Of a DNA stretch of 64,000 nucleotides, positions 31,920 through 41,697 are shown piece by piece. The DNA is taken from assembly GCA_951802425.1 (NCBI GenBank), contig OX637795.1, positions 3,824,501 through 3,888,500 on the forward strand, written 5' to 3'. The translations under genes and the position numbers were made by a program. The DNA comes from Clavaria fumosa (Eukaryota; Basidiomycota; Agaricomycetes; Agaricales; Clavariaceae). Each line of letters begins with the position of its first letter. The first letter of the stretch is position 1. The notes beneath the pieces were generated by a model that was not told the DNA's origin, did not search any database, and saw only the letters and a program-made list of their open reading frames with translations.

Positions 31920-32144
31920 TGTAATACTTTCTATCCCTCAAAAGAACTGGACTCAACTGTATATTGAGTATGGTAGTTCTATGTAGAGGGATCTACCCTC
32001 TCTGTACAGTCGTGACGCGATATATATAGGCGAGCGGCCCTCTAGGGGCTGCTGATGTAAGCATGGCCTAAGCGGCTATGCTAGTAGACTATTATAGTAT
32101 GTATATTATGTAATAAAAGAATAGAAAAGGCCTATAGCCTTACA
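31920..32144 (-). repeat. 3' LTR of element C
   Basis: It is 225 bp and reads TGTAATAC...CCTTACA on the plus strand. It carries a TATA-like GATATATATAGG. The stretch 32145-32441 that follows holds the polypurine tract and no gene. Confidence 0.93.
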
Positions 32145-32441
32145 CCCTCCCCCTCCGGAGAGGCCCCAACCAGAGGCAACGCGCGGGTGGCGCGGGACGA
32201 CGAGCAGAAGTAGAATAGCGTTACAAGGGGCGCATCCCCTTGGGCAGGGTTACCGCCATGTCACCGGGCGCGATCCCCTCCTGGGGCCTTCGCCTGGTGC
32301 TGACGGGTCCTACCCGGTGGTCTGCGCGACCTGCCCCCAGTTGGACAGCGTGTCACGAGCGGCACGCCCCGGTGGGGGGTGCCCCAAGTGCCGCTGTCTC
32401 GTCCTGCGGGGTAGGCATATGTTTTTAAAGGGCTCGGACGC

Positions 32442-34553
32442 TTAGTCCGAGCCCTGCTCGTAGTCGCACGGCGGCTCGCCCTCGTCGTCGCTCCAGTCGG
32501 GCGACGACACAACAGGCCCCTTCGCGGCCTTAGCGGCTGATGATTTAGCCACTTTCTTCTGTTTTTGAGAGGGCCCCGCACCCTCTGTCTGGGATATTGT
32601 TAAACCCCCAATAGGTAGCCCTAGGGGGTTTCTAACGGTGGACGTGCTTCCACCGTCTTCCAGGGGCGCATCGCCCCTCCGTTCGTCTCCCGCCTTCTCG
32701 CTTAACCGAAGACGGCACGGACGCGCCCCATGCCCTATGCACTCTAGCAGTGCATATGTCCGGGGTGGTACGGGAGGCTTCTCCCGTTCACCCAGCGCTA
32801 GCTGGATATCATCGTCCAAGGGGGCATTCCCCTTTCGCATGTACTCGCGTGCCCACGCGAGTACAAACTCGTCCCAGAACTCCATTTCCCCAACGGAGAC
32901 TCCGGCATCTACAAACGCCTCAATTGTCTGCGCGACAGTTGGCGTTATCTTTGTGTTCCAGTGCCTGGAACGTCGTGCAGGGAGGACTCTCCCTTTAATG
33001 GCCTGCGCGTATGCCCCCTTTGACACAAAGAGGGCTACAGCCATTGCTAGGAATGGGCGCCGCATTCGGGCCCGGGACGGTGCGCACGCCATTATGGTAC
33101 GCCAGATGGCCACCTTACGTGCAAAGGACAGGGGTGAATCCCCGTCCTTATCAATACCAAGGACGGCCGCTCTGCCCATCCTTATGTCAGCGGCCCAGCA
33201 GCGCAGGTCTGACACTGCGCCTCTGTCGCCTTTCGGGTTCATAGGGGGAATTTCTCCCTTCTCCCCTACAAAGGAGAGCCACAGCTCTTGGGGGAGCAAC
33301 GGCTCCCCGGTCTCTACAAACTCCCTAATGGGAGGCGCAACCACTCTTGCCGCTGTCAGCGGCAATGTCTGGTATGACGGATAGGAGGGTGCTCCCCCTC
33401 CTGCGACTTCCAAGGGTCCTGCCCTCAGGGATGGGTCGCCCATCCCTCCGCTCTCTCGCAACATCTGCCCCTGCAGATGGCGTGCCACCCGGTCTGCCGA
33501 TTTCTCAATGCCGGCAGGAACTCTCCAGTTCCTCAACAGCCAGTCCTCAACTGGCGTAGGCAGCTTTCCCGCTGCCATGTTCTTCTGGGCCTCCTTAACG
33601 GCCCATCGCATCTTCATTACGGCAGTCATATCATAACTGCCGTCAGGCGCTCCATGGTGCGCCTGCTGGTTGAGGGCTATCACCTCTTCAACCGTCTTCA
33701 ACTCGACAGCCCATGCCCCGGGCTTGACGGACATCCCCGATGGCCAGGGATAGCCATCCGGAGCCCTGTCCGGGCGGGGGGCATTAAAGGGATAACCCCT
33801 TGTTGGAGGCGCAAGCACCGTCTCTGCAAACATTCGTTTATGCCTCAGTGAGGCATCAGGGTTCTGCTGGCTAACACCAGCAGGTGGAAGAGGGGGATAC
33901 CCCTCCTCAATGTTCATGGGGACGTCCACGTCCCCCATAGGTGGTGCTATGTCCGTGTATGAGACAGCAGTGCGGGCCCTTTTAGGGTCCCGCTCCAAGG
34001 GATCCCTGTCAGGTCCCTTCCCTTTCGCCGCCGTTCGCACCGCGGCGAGCTCCTCGTTGGCGCTTGCCAACTTTTCTGTCAAGGAGAGAACCTTCTCCTT
34101 CGCCTTTCTAAGGTCGGCCTCGACCTTATCCAGGCTATCGTAAGCTTTTTCAAGCTTTTGCCGATGCCCGGCGCAAAGGGCATTGCCCTTCTCATACTCT
34201 TCATGCAAGTCATCCAACTTGCATTGTATCATTCCGAGCTCCGGCTCGAGCTCACGCTTAGCGCTTTCCTGTGCTTCCTTAAGCGTTTGTTGAAACACTT
34301 CGTCCGAGTGCAGCAGCGACTCGAAGATGTGACGACGGAATCCAATACACTGAGTGCACCGGGATCCGTGGGTGATCGCATGGATCATGCGATCCTGGAC
34401 CCAGGGGAGAGTTTCCTCCCCTTGCGACAACGACGGCTGGGACAACCCAGCCGTTCCGACGATGCTCGTCGGCAGCGAGTTCCCTGGCGCAAGGCCAGGG
34501 ACGGCGGCGCGGGTAGCGTGAGGAGATGGGGTTTCCCCCATCGGATCATCCAT
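32442..34553 (-). CDS. Element C ORF3, 703 residues, unknown function
   Basis: An intact frame lies between the chromodomain and the 3' LTR, on the same strand as pol; its start is ATG (MDDPMGETPS). Layout: residues 1-60 low complexity; a Cys pair in SRCTQCIGFRRH (about 70-81); a long coiled coil (about 90-175, heptad-rich in Glu/Lys/Leu); a basic, possibly nuclear-targeting patch (ERDPKRAR); a globular helical part from about 260 to 590; and an acidic tail (WSDDEGEPP...). No signal peptide or membrane segment is visible, so it is not an envelope protein although it sits in that position. I recognise no family. The frame is open although gag and pol of this element are broken, which suggests recent selection or chance; this cannot be decided here. 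Confidence 0.75.
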   Translation of the reverse strand: MDDPMGETPSPHATRAAVPGLAPGNSLPTSIVGTAGLSQPSLSQGEETLPWVQDRMIHAITHGSRCTQCIGFRRHIFESLLHSDEVFQQTLKEAQESAKRELEPELGMIQCKLDDLHEEYEKGNALCAGHRQKLEKAYDSLDKVEADLRKAKEKVLSLTEKLASANEELAAVRTAAKGKGPDRDPLERDPKRARTAVSYTDIAPPMGDVDVPMNIEEGYPPLPPAGVSQQNPDASLRHKRMFAETVLAPPTRGYPFNAPRPDRAPDGYPWPSGMSVKPGAWAVELKTVEEVIALNQQAHHGAPDGSYDMTAVMKMRWAVKEAQKNMAAGKLPTPVEDWLLRNWRVPAGIEKSADRVARHLQGQMLRESGGMGDPSLRAGPLEVAGGGAPSYPSYQTLPLTAARVVAPPIREFVETGEPLLPQELWLSFVGEKGEIPPMNPKGDRGAVSDLRCWAADIRMGRAAVLGIDKDGDSPLSFARKVAIWRTIMACAPSRARMRRPFLAMAVALFVSKGAYAQAIKGRVLPARRSRHWNTKITPTVAQTIEAFVDAGVSVGEMEFWDEFVLAWAREYMRKGNAPLDDDIQLALGEREKPPVPPRTYALLECIGHGARPCRLRLSEKAGDERRGDAPLEDGGSTSTVRNPLGLPIGGLTISQTEGAGPSQKQKKVAKSSAAKAAKGPVVSSPDWSDDEGEPPCDYEQGSD

Positions 34554-34687
34554 TGTAACAAATGGCTGATGAGGAAAAAGGAGAAAAAGAGGGCGGGCCC
34601 TCTTAAGGTTTTGTACCTTACGGTGGAGCCACCACGTGACTTAGTCACTGTGGCTAACGACCCAGCGGTCTGGCTCGATCGCGTTTA
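34554..34687 (-). promoter_or_regulatory. Hairpin-rich spacer between element C pol and ORF3
   Basis: Three adjacent inverted repeats: AAGAGGGC-gg-GCCCTCTT (34587-34604), AAGGT-tttgt-ACCTT (34605-34619) and GGTGG-ag-CCACC (about 34622-34633). They lie directly 5' of ORF3 and may serve its expression (internal promoter or translation signal). This is inference. Confidence 0.4.
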
Positions 34688-35002
34688 CTACTCCGCGCAG
34701 GCATTCCGTCCGCGCTCTGCTCGAGGGCGCCTAGGTAGCGCCCTCCACGAGTCTACACCTTGTAGTTCAAGGTAATGGTCTAGAGCAGCCAGCTCTTTGA
34801 CCCCCATGTACGGCTCCCAGGTCGTATCCCCGAGGTTCCATCGAACCTCGCATTCCAGGTGGCGGCCTTCCCACCTATGGCCAATAATGGCGTCTACTAG
34901 CCATTCCTCCTTTGGATCCACACCAAAGTCATAAAAGACTTTCACTTCACGACGCGGAAACAACGCGTCGTCGTTTGGTTCATGTCGCCGCAACCGGCTG
35001 AC
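34688..35002 (-). pseudogene. pol: Chromodomain end of element C pol
   Basis: This gives EEWLVDAIIGHRWEGRHLEC...WNLGDTTWEPY, a chromodomain fold with the conserved aromatic and Trp-Glu-Pro positions. It is cut on its upstream side at 35002 by element A copy 2. Before that insertion it followed the integrase C-terminus now at 49815-50160. Confidence 0.85.
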
Positions 35003-35292
35003 TATCAGACTGGGTCTCACACAACTTAAGCGTAAGGTCATGACGACAATACTAAGATAAGGGGAAAAGGGTACAAGAATGGAAAAGACGTAGTATATAT
35101 AGCGAACGCTTCAGCATTTGCCGGCGTTCCCACGCTCGGACCTCTCGGATCACGTGATGCGCCTAGGCCCAGGTCATGTGATCTTATGATTATGTAATCT
35201 GACCACAGCCACAGGTCATGTGACCTTCCAACAACCCTCCCCAGTTTCTCCACAACTGCACTTTGGGATGGCTTACATAAGCAATCCTAACA
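35003..35292 (-). repeat. 3' LTR of element A copy 2
   Basis: 290 bp, with the same ends as copy 1. It carries three E-box-like sites (TCACGTGAT, TCATGTGATC, TCATGTGACC on the plus strand) and a TATATATAG box. Confidence 0.95.
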
Positions 35293-35303
35293 TCACCCCC
35301 CTC

Positions 35304-38300
35304 TTAAGGCTGGGCGTCCCGACCAGCTAGCTTGGCCTTGTCGGGGTGGGAGAGGAAGAAGTCCCGGAGAAGCAATGTTACGTTAGTGAGGTTCCTACGG
35401 GGCTCCCAAGTGTTTTCCTCCACTGGATATCCCAACCACTTCACCAAGTACTTCACCCCACGTCCCACCTTCTTAACATCAAGGATCGCCTCCACATCAT
35501 ACTCCAGGTGGTCGTCATCAATCGTAGGGGGTGGAGGGGGAGGCAGGTTCTGAGAAGGGAAGGAGGGGGGGTGGTATGGTGTCAACAGCAACTCATTGAA
35601 GACCCAATGGATGTGCCAGGCCCGAGGGAGCTTGAGGCGATACCCAGCAGGTCCCACCTTCTCCTCAACTGCAAAGGGGCCTGCTCTCTTGTTGTCAAGC
35701 TTTTTACAGGGCCGGTCCATCTTCAAGTTTCTAGTATCCAGCCAGACCAGATCTCCCTCAGAGTACTCCCGACTTGGGCGTTTCCCCTTATCGTAGCTCT
35801 TCTTCATCGCTGCTACCGCTTTCTCCATTGCCTCCTTGGCTGCTCTTCGGGACTCCGTGAGCTTAGCCATCCACTCGTCTGCCGCCGGGTTCACCTCAGA
35901 AGGTGGCCGGAGCCCCCCATTCCATGGGTGTCGTCCATAATCGAGGAAGAAAGGTGTCTGTCCTGTCGCTGAGTGCTCACGATTATTAAGAGCAAACTCC
36001 GCAGTGGACAACCATTCAGCCCAGTCATCCTGGAGATGGTCCACATAAGCCCGGAGATAGATCTCCATCTCCTGGTTTGCCCGTTCCGTCTGTCCATCAG
36101 TCTGTGGATGAAAGGCAGTACTTGGATTTGCCTTTACCCAGATCATGGAGTAGAACTCCTTCATGAAGCGGGACACAAACTGGGACCCCCGGTCACTCAC
36201 AACCTTGTGAGGGACTCCATGGTCACGAAACACTCGATCCCGGAGGAGACGCGCCGCTCCAAGTCCTGTGAGGTCGAGCCCAATCGCTTCGAGCAGTGTC
36301 CGTTTCGTGAATTTGTCGACAATAACAAGGATGGCATTATGTCCACGGGAGAGGGGGAGGGGACCAACTATGTCCCATGAAATCACCAACCAGGGACCAT
36401 CGGGCACCAGATGGGGGTGCAGTGGGGCAGCACGCTTGGTACGGTCGGGCTTCATCCGCTGGCATGTCTCACACCCCTGGGCATACCGATCCGCATCTTT
36501 TACCATGTCCAGCCACCAATAACCCTTCACTAGTGCTGCTCTCAACTTCCGGGGCCCAGGGTGTCCAGCAGCGGGGAGGTCATGCTCAAACTCGAGAACG
36601 GCCTCACGAGCTCCTAGGGGGACCCAAGTGACTATCCCCTTCCGCCAGAGTCCAGCACGATCTCGTGTCCACTCATCATCAAGCTCCTCCGGCTTCTGTA
36701 TGTGTACCGCGCTATTTTTCTGGAGTAGCGTCTCCATTTCCGATGTGAATGACACACGGACTTCCGTTTCCGGGAAAACCTGCACTGGTGCATCCTCCTC
36801 CACCATCTCTCCATAGTCCGGTCTCCGGGAGAGTGCATCTGCCTTTGTATTCGACTTGCCAGTGCGATACTTTATCTCAAAGTCAAAGCACTGGAGCTCT
36901 CCAACCCAACGAACCTGCCTCGGCTTCAACTTCTGGGGCTTCCGGAAGTACTGGAGGTTTGCATGGTCCGTCCAGATCTCAATCGTCTCCTCTGCTCCAA
37001 TGAGGTATGCTCGCCACTCGCGAAGTGCCCGAATCACAGCCAAGAACTCCTTGTCGTACACATCGTAGTTCTTCTCAGCTGCAGTGAGGGCCTTGGAGAT
37101 ATAGTCAACAACTCTCCAGGTTCCATCCATCTGCTGCTGCGAGAGCACTCCACCAGTTGCCAGGTTGCTTGCATCTGTCTCTACCTTCCATCTCCCTTTG
37201 TCCTGAGGCAGAGCCAAGACTGGGGCCGATATGAGTGCCTGGCGGAGATCTCGGAAGGCTGCTTCCTCCTCCTCCTCCCATTTCCATGGAACATTCCCAG
37301 TCAGCCGGAAGAGTGGCTTTGCCCGGGCAGAAAGATTCGGGATGTGTCGGCGGAGGTAGTTCAGCATTCCATTGAACCTCTGGACATCCTTCACATTCTT
37401 GGGACGTGGCCAATCTCGGACTGCCGCACCCTTGGCCGGATCATGCTCTAGTCTGTTGTGGGAGATCTTCATCCCCAGGAAGATGATCTCGCTCTTCTCA
37501 AACTCGCATTTACTGAGTTTGAGACACAGCCCATTCTCTCCAAACTTCCTCAAGACCCGATCCATCCAGTACCGGTGTGTAGCCAAGTCCTCTGCAAACA
37601 CAATGACATCATCCACATAGGCCCTCACATGTCCTCCTGCAATCTCCTCCCTCAACACATGATTCATGAAGCGTTGGAAGGTAGCAGGGGTATTCTGCAG
37701 TCCAAACCACATGACAGCTGGTTCGAAGAGTCCACAGGGTGTCAGGAAGGCGCAGCGGTGCTGGTGCTCGGGCCAGACCTGCATAGATGGGAAACCTCCC
37801 TTTGCATCAATCTTAGAGTAGATCGACGCTCCTTTAAGCACATCCACTGTGTCTCGGATGCGGGGGAGGGGGTACTTGTCCTTGATCAGGTGTGCATTCA
37901 GCCTCGAGTAGTCGATGATTGGCCGCAGTTTGTCCTTCTCATGTTTGAAGAAGAAGGGGCTGGCATACGGGGATTTTGAGGGCCGGATTCGTCCAGAAGC
38001 AAGCTGCTCATCCACCCAACGGTTCATCTCCACCATCTCCTGCCGTGTCAAAGAATACAGCTTGGAGGAGAGGTGCTCAGGGTCCTTTTTGAACTCGATC
38101 TTAATATCGAAGTCTGGTCGGGAGCGGGGAAGTTCATCCCACTTCGCTTCACTAAACACCAAAGGGTAGCGGCTGGGCCAATTGGGGGTAGGGCCAGAGT
38201 TGGGAAACCGGGGGTCCAGAATACTCGTGGATGCGAGGGTACTCGTTTTCAGGGGTGCAGAGGCTCGAGGGGATGGGGAACACTGTGGGGGGCAGCGGGT

Positions 38301-39107
38301 AAGGCTCAGCTCTGCCTTCTGCCAGTCGATATCCGGGTTATGCCGCTTGAGCCAGTCATGCCCAAGGATGACCTTGTGGGACTGGGTCTTTCCCAGCAGA
38401 AAGTGGATCCGCTCCTGGTGGTCACCAACTCTCACCAGCACCTCTATCCCATACCGGACCTTTCCATTCCTGTTCTGTGTCCCATCCACATTATACATGG
38501 TGATTGGGTTCAGCAGGAGAGATGGCTCCAGTCCCACTCCTTTCGCCCACTCCAAATCCATGAAGCAGTTGGTGCACCCTGAGTCAACAAGGGCCTTCAT
38601 TGTGGTCCCTTTGCCAGTGCTGAAAGCCTCCAAGTGCACCTGGATGGCTAGCTCTCGTGGCACATGTTTCCGCACTTCTGGCCGCACTCTGGTTAGGCGC
38701 TCTGCCAGTCTCACTTCCTCCTTCACCTCAGCCCCAATTCGGGTATGTCTCCGCTGCAAGATAGTATATCGGGGTATACTTGCAGCAGGCACAGGGACGG
38801 AAAGGGGGCTGGCACACTTCTTCTCCCCAGTGGGAGTCCTCCTCTCTCTCTCACACAGCTCTATGCAGGCTCGGAGCCGTGCAATCTCTTTCTCATATCC
38901 CTCTGCCATTTGGGGGGCACATGGTGCTGCCCGGGTTTGGGCCCTTGGGACCTGCAGACGCGTATCAGGCAGGGGGCAGAAACGGACAGCATGGCCAGTC
39001 TGGTGGCATCGGAAACAACATCTCTCATCAGCAGGGGCCCATCCTCGGGCCATGGCCACATCTGGAGTACACAGCAGAGGGGTCACAAGAGGTTGCGAAA
39101 CGGTCAC
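35304..39107 (-). CDS. pol: Element A copy 2 pol: knuckle, protease, RT, RNase H, integrase, chromodomain
   Basis: A single 1267-codon frame. In order: a nucleocapsid knuckle CFRCHQTGHAVRFC (near residue 30), protease LVDSGCTNC (near 170), RT with DYSRLNAH and catalytic YVDDV (near 520), RNase H ETDASNLATGG, integrase zinc region and D,D,E motifs (SWDIVGP, SDRGSQF, GQTERANQE), a GPF region and a C-terminal chromodomain (YLVKWLGYP, NTWEP). No ATG starts the frame; the upstream open stretch overlaps gag by about 80 nt and is in the -1 frame, so expression by -1 frameshifting is likely. The zinc knuckle is here, not in gag. All catalytic residues look intact. Confidence 0.93.
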   Translation of the reverse strand: MTVSQPLVTPLLCTPDVAMARGWAPADERCCFRCHQTGHAVRFCPLPDTRLQVPRAQTRAAPCAPQMAEGYEKEIARLRACIELCERERRTPTGEKKCASPLSVPVPAASIPRYTILQRRHTRIGAEVKEEVRLAERLTRVRPEVRKHVPRELAIQVHLEAFSTGKGTTMKALVDSGCTNCFMDLEWAKGVGLEPSLLLNPITMYNVDGTQNRNGKVRYGIEVLVRVGDHQERIHFLLGKTQSHKVILGHDWLKRHNPDIDWQKAELSLTRCPPQCSPSPRASAPLKTSTLASTSILDPRFPNSGPTPNWPSRYPLVFSEAKWDELPRSRPDFDIKIEFKKDPEHLSSKLYSLTRQEMVEMNRWVDEQLASGRIRPSKSPYASPFFFKHEKDKLRPIIDYSRLNAHLIKDKYPLPRIRDTVDVLKGASIYSKIDAKGGFPSMQVWPEHQHRCAFLTPCGLFEPAVMWFGLQNTPATFQRFMNHVLREEIAGGHVRAYVDDVIVFAEDLATHRYWMDRVLRKFGENGLCLKLSKCEFEKSEIIFLGMKISHNRLEHDPAKGAAVRDWPRPKNVKDVQRFNGMLNYLRRHIPNLSARAKPLFRLTGNVPWKWEEEEEAAFRDLRQALISAPVLALPQDKGRWKVETDASNLATGGVLSQQQMDGTWRVVDYISKALTAAEKNYDVYDKEFLAVIRALREWRAYLIGAEETIEIWTDHANLQYFRKPQKLKPRQVRWVGELQCFDFEIKYRTGKSNTKADALSRRPDYGEMVEEDAPVQVFPETEVRVSFTSEMETLLQKNSAVHIQKPEELDDEWTRDRAGLWRKGIVTWVPLGAREAVLEFEHDLPAAGHPGPRKLRAALVKGYWWLDMVKDADRYAQGCETCQRMKPDRTKRAAPLHPHLVPDGPWLVISWDIVGPLPLSRGHNAILVIVDKFTKRTLLEAIGLDLTGLGAARLLRDRVFRDHGVPHKVVSDRGSQFVSRFMKEFYSMIWVKANPSTAFHPQTDGQTERANQEMEIYLRAYVDHLQDDWAEWLSTAEFALNNREHSATGQTPFFLDYGRHPWNGGLRPPSEVNPAADEWMAKLTESRRAAKEAMEKAVAAMKKSYDKGKRPSREYSEGDLVWLDTRNLKMDRPCKKLDNKRAGPFAVEEKVGPAGYRLKLPRAWHIHWVFNELLLTPYHPPSFPSQNLPPPPPPTIDDDHLEYDVEAILDVKKVGRGVKYLVKWLGYPVEENTWEPRRNLTNVTLLLRDFFLSHPDKAKLAGRDAQP

Positions 39108-39745
39108 GGCAGGTCGCGGTAGGGTCGCGCGGGGGTCACAGTGGGTCGCGGTGTCCGTTCCGTGAGTATCCCATCCAGTCGCCTTTGCTGGGCATCAAGC
39201 CTCTCAGCCAGCACCTTCCATTCTCCATATGTCTCTGGCATCGGGGAGACACCATAGATTCTCTCCACCAACCTCCTACTCAGGTTCAACTCCAGCCAAT
39301 GGACTAGGATTCCTGAGTCCTTCTCTGCACTCAACTTCGCCCGTTGGAACAGCGTCTCGAATTTTGCGAAGAACTCTGGTGCTGTCATGGCACCCTGTTT
39401 CAGCCCTGCAATATCGGCAAGGGCAGTCGCACGGTCATTCGGGTCATCGAATGCGCGCTTCATCTCCTCCACAAACTCTGCCCAGGTTCCGGCCTCGCCA
39501 CTACCCAGGATCTCTTCCGCCTTCATATTCGCCCACTCTGCAGCGAATCCTTCTCCAGTAATTTTGCTCAGAGCAAGAAGGACCTTCACCAGGTCCACAG
39601 CATAGACAGTCGGGTTCGCCATAAACAGGAGGCAAAGGGATCGGAGGAACGTACGGAAGTTCCTTTTCTGCCCATCAAAGGGGGCAACAGATAGGTCAAG
39701 CCTCATAGGTTGGGCTACAGGCGGGGCGACATGGTCTGCCATCAC
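39104..39745 (-). CDS. gag: Element A copy 2 gag (matrix/capsid)
   Basis: 213 codons from ATG (MMADHVAPPVAQ). A helical capsid-type protein with PFDGQKRNFRTF near residue 20 and SPMPETYGEW near 170. It lacks a zinc knuckle. It ends ARPYRDLP with the stop overlapping the pol frame. Copy 1 shows the same gene with CpG-type damage. Confidence 0.9.
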   Translation of the reverse strand: MMADHVAPPVAQPMRLDLSVAPFDGQKRNFRTFLRSLCLLFMANPTVYAVDLVKVLLALSKITGEGFAAEWANMKAEEILGSGEAGTWAEFVEEMKRAFDDPNDRATALADIAGLKQGAMTAPEFFAKFETLFQRAKLSAEKDSGILVHWLELNLSRRLVERIYGVSPMPETYGEWKVLAERLDAQQRRLDGILTERTPRPTVTPARPYRDLP

Positions 39746-39886
39746 AGGCCCTGGATGCTGTAAATAAAGTTCCAGGCCTTGGGCACTCAGGATTTCTTCG
39801 ATCTCTTAACAGTCCTGTCCTCTTAGGCTGCTCTTCTGTGTACTTATGTACCTATAGAACTCTTATTCTATGAAACTTTTGTTAAC
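39746..39886 (-). other. Element A copy 2 leader, downstream part
   Basis: Non-coding leader that continues at 49095-49519 beyond element B. The GTGGG target duplication of B2 is at 39887-39891 and 49090-49094. Confidence 0.9.
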
Positions 39887-39891
39887 GTGGG

Positions 39892-41685
39892 TGTCGGGCT
39901 TGTGACAGCAAAACCCCTTTGGTGTGCAAGGGTAGAGCGAAGGGTCTGTTCAGTTTCTAATGCTAGTTGATAGTCCTGGCGGACTTGTCTCTCGATGTAC
40001 AGGGAATACTCCTGCAGTAGTCGAAGTGTCTGGTAATAAGTCTGGGGATTGGCTCGGAGTAGTCGGTCCTTTATCCAAGTCCTTGTATACCTTTGGTAAT
40101 ACTCGAACCGATAGAGGTTCTGCTCAATCGATGGGTGGCTGGTGAAACTCTCAGGAGGGATGACTTGCGACCTTAAGGGTGGGAAGACGAATCCTTCCAG
40201 TGCGAAGTTCTCAGCAGCGATGTTTGCTGTCAGACTTAGTTGAGGTCTCTCAAGTAAGTGTATAGACGAAAAGATCGAAGCTAGGGTACATGTGGGTTGG
40301 TCTCAGGTCTTATATACTCTAGCTATGGGCTGTACGTGATGTATGAGTCATTGATTAAATATCGGAATCTGATAGATGATCAGGAAAGCTGCGTGCTTGC
40401 ACTGGAATGATGAGTCCGAGCAGTGTCGATCTTTGTTGGGATCCTTGTGATGATGATGTCATCTGCGATCAGATAGGGTCCCCGCTTCGATGCATTATAT
40501 CATGTCGGCTGCATCTGATCCTGTTGGGGATATGATCGGAGGGTTAGCTGATCTGTGATCGAGCTGTTCTGAGTCATGATCACTTGATCGATCGGTGTGA
40601 TGCAGTGATCGAGTGAAACTGATCTTTGATCAGAGATCTTCTTAGGGGTGATCGTGTCTGGTGGATAGGGGTCTGCCTAATCGAGGTCGAGATCAGTCTG
40701 TGACGGTTATTGGATAAAAGGACGGTCCTCCTCCTCTCGCCGTCCCTTCAGAGTCTGCCTGCTATGTGCTTCCAAGGCCACCACCTTGTCGAGTTCTTCC
40801 ACAGCTCCTCCCTCTTTGCTCCTCGTACTGGAATCAAGCTCTCTTGCGATACCTTCCACTGGTGGGTTCAACTCGTCCCTGCCGATGCGGACCTCTACTG
40901 GGTCCTCGACCGATGCTTCGCCTGTGGGGATCCCTCCCACCTTGTCAAGGACTGCTCCTTGACCCAAGGTCCTTACCGACGTATCTGTGACCTTCTCGAG
41001 GACCCTCATGGTGAGTTAGCCGAGCTGCTTCTCTCTGTCTCCAGTAAGTCTGATTCTTTATAGATTGGGACTGGGCTCCTCCCCGCCCTCCCTCGCCAAC
41101 TGTCTGGGCCACCACCCCTTGGGGTGACCAAGGTACTTGGTACCAAGGTGGGCAGGATTGGGCTGAGATTGGTTCTGGTCCTGTACATCCGGCTTACCGT
41201 CCCCAGGTCCAGATCCCCAACCTCTGGATACCCCGTTGGTGGCGCCTCCTCCGTCGCCCTCCCTTCCTACCGTTGACCTCCCCCCCGCCTATTCCCCCCT
41301 CCCGTCTCCTACTCTGGACGACGGAGGTTCTCTCGGCGCTGTGCGAGATCTGCGAGAGGCTGCCCTGGAGGCGGGAATCTGGGATGGTCAGTTTGCCTCC
41401 CATCCCTTGAGGGTAGCTCTCGGGTTCGTGGGTGAGTCTGATTTCTCAGACTCTTCAGATGAGTCGTGGGAAGAGGAGTCTTGGGGGTCTGAGTACGGCA
41501 CCTCGGGCTCCTCCCTTGATGAAGAGGGGTCTTGGCTTTCTTTCGTGTAGATAAGTATTGTACTTATCTTGCGATAAAATATATAGTTGGGGTTTAGCCC
41601 CTTGTTCACCTGATTTGCATGGTGTTCCTTAAGTTAAAGGATTGAAATTTGCTGGCCTGGTAGTACGGACGACGCTTTCATGACA
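39892..41685 (-). repeat. 3' LTR of element B copy 2
   Basis: 1794 bp, with the same layout as the B1 LTRs. It contains about 17 GATC sites at 40374-40700, and the sense TATA at about 40310-40318. Confidence 0.97.
40764..41550 (+). CDS. LTR-encoded antisense zinc-knuckle protein (B2, 3' LTR)
   Basis: Exon 1 40764-41043, intron 41044-41206 (GTAAGT...CCCCAG, 163 nt), exon 2 41207-41550, predicted 207 residues. The knuckle reads CFACGDPSHLVKDC. Exon 1 differs from the B1 copy (14256) at 15 sites with only one replacement (Thr/Ala in the knuckle). The overlapping open frame on the sense strand (41009-40707, 100 codons) absorbs the same changes mostly as replacements, which points to the antisense frame as the constrained one. 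The function is unknown; it could affect RNA or control the element's own expression. Confidence 0.65.
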
Positions 41686-41697
41686 CGACCCTCTCTC

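Noticed and set aside
32442..34553. ORF3 of element C as an envelope gene
   Set aside because: Only its position fits; no signal peptide, membrane segment or glycoprotein features are visible.
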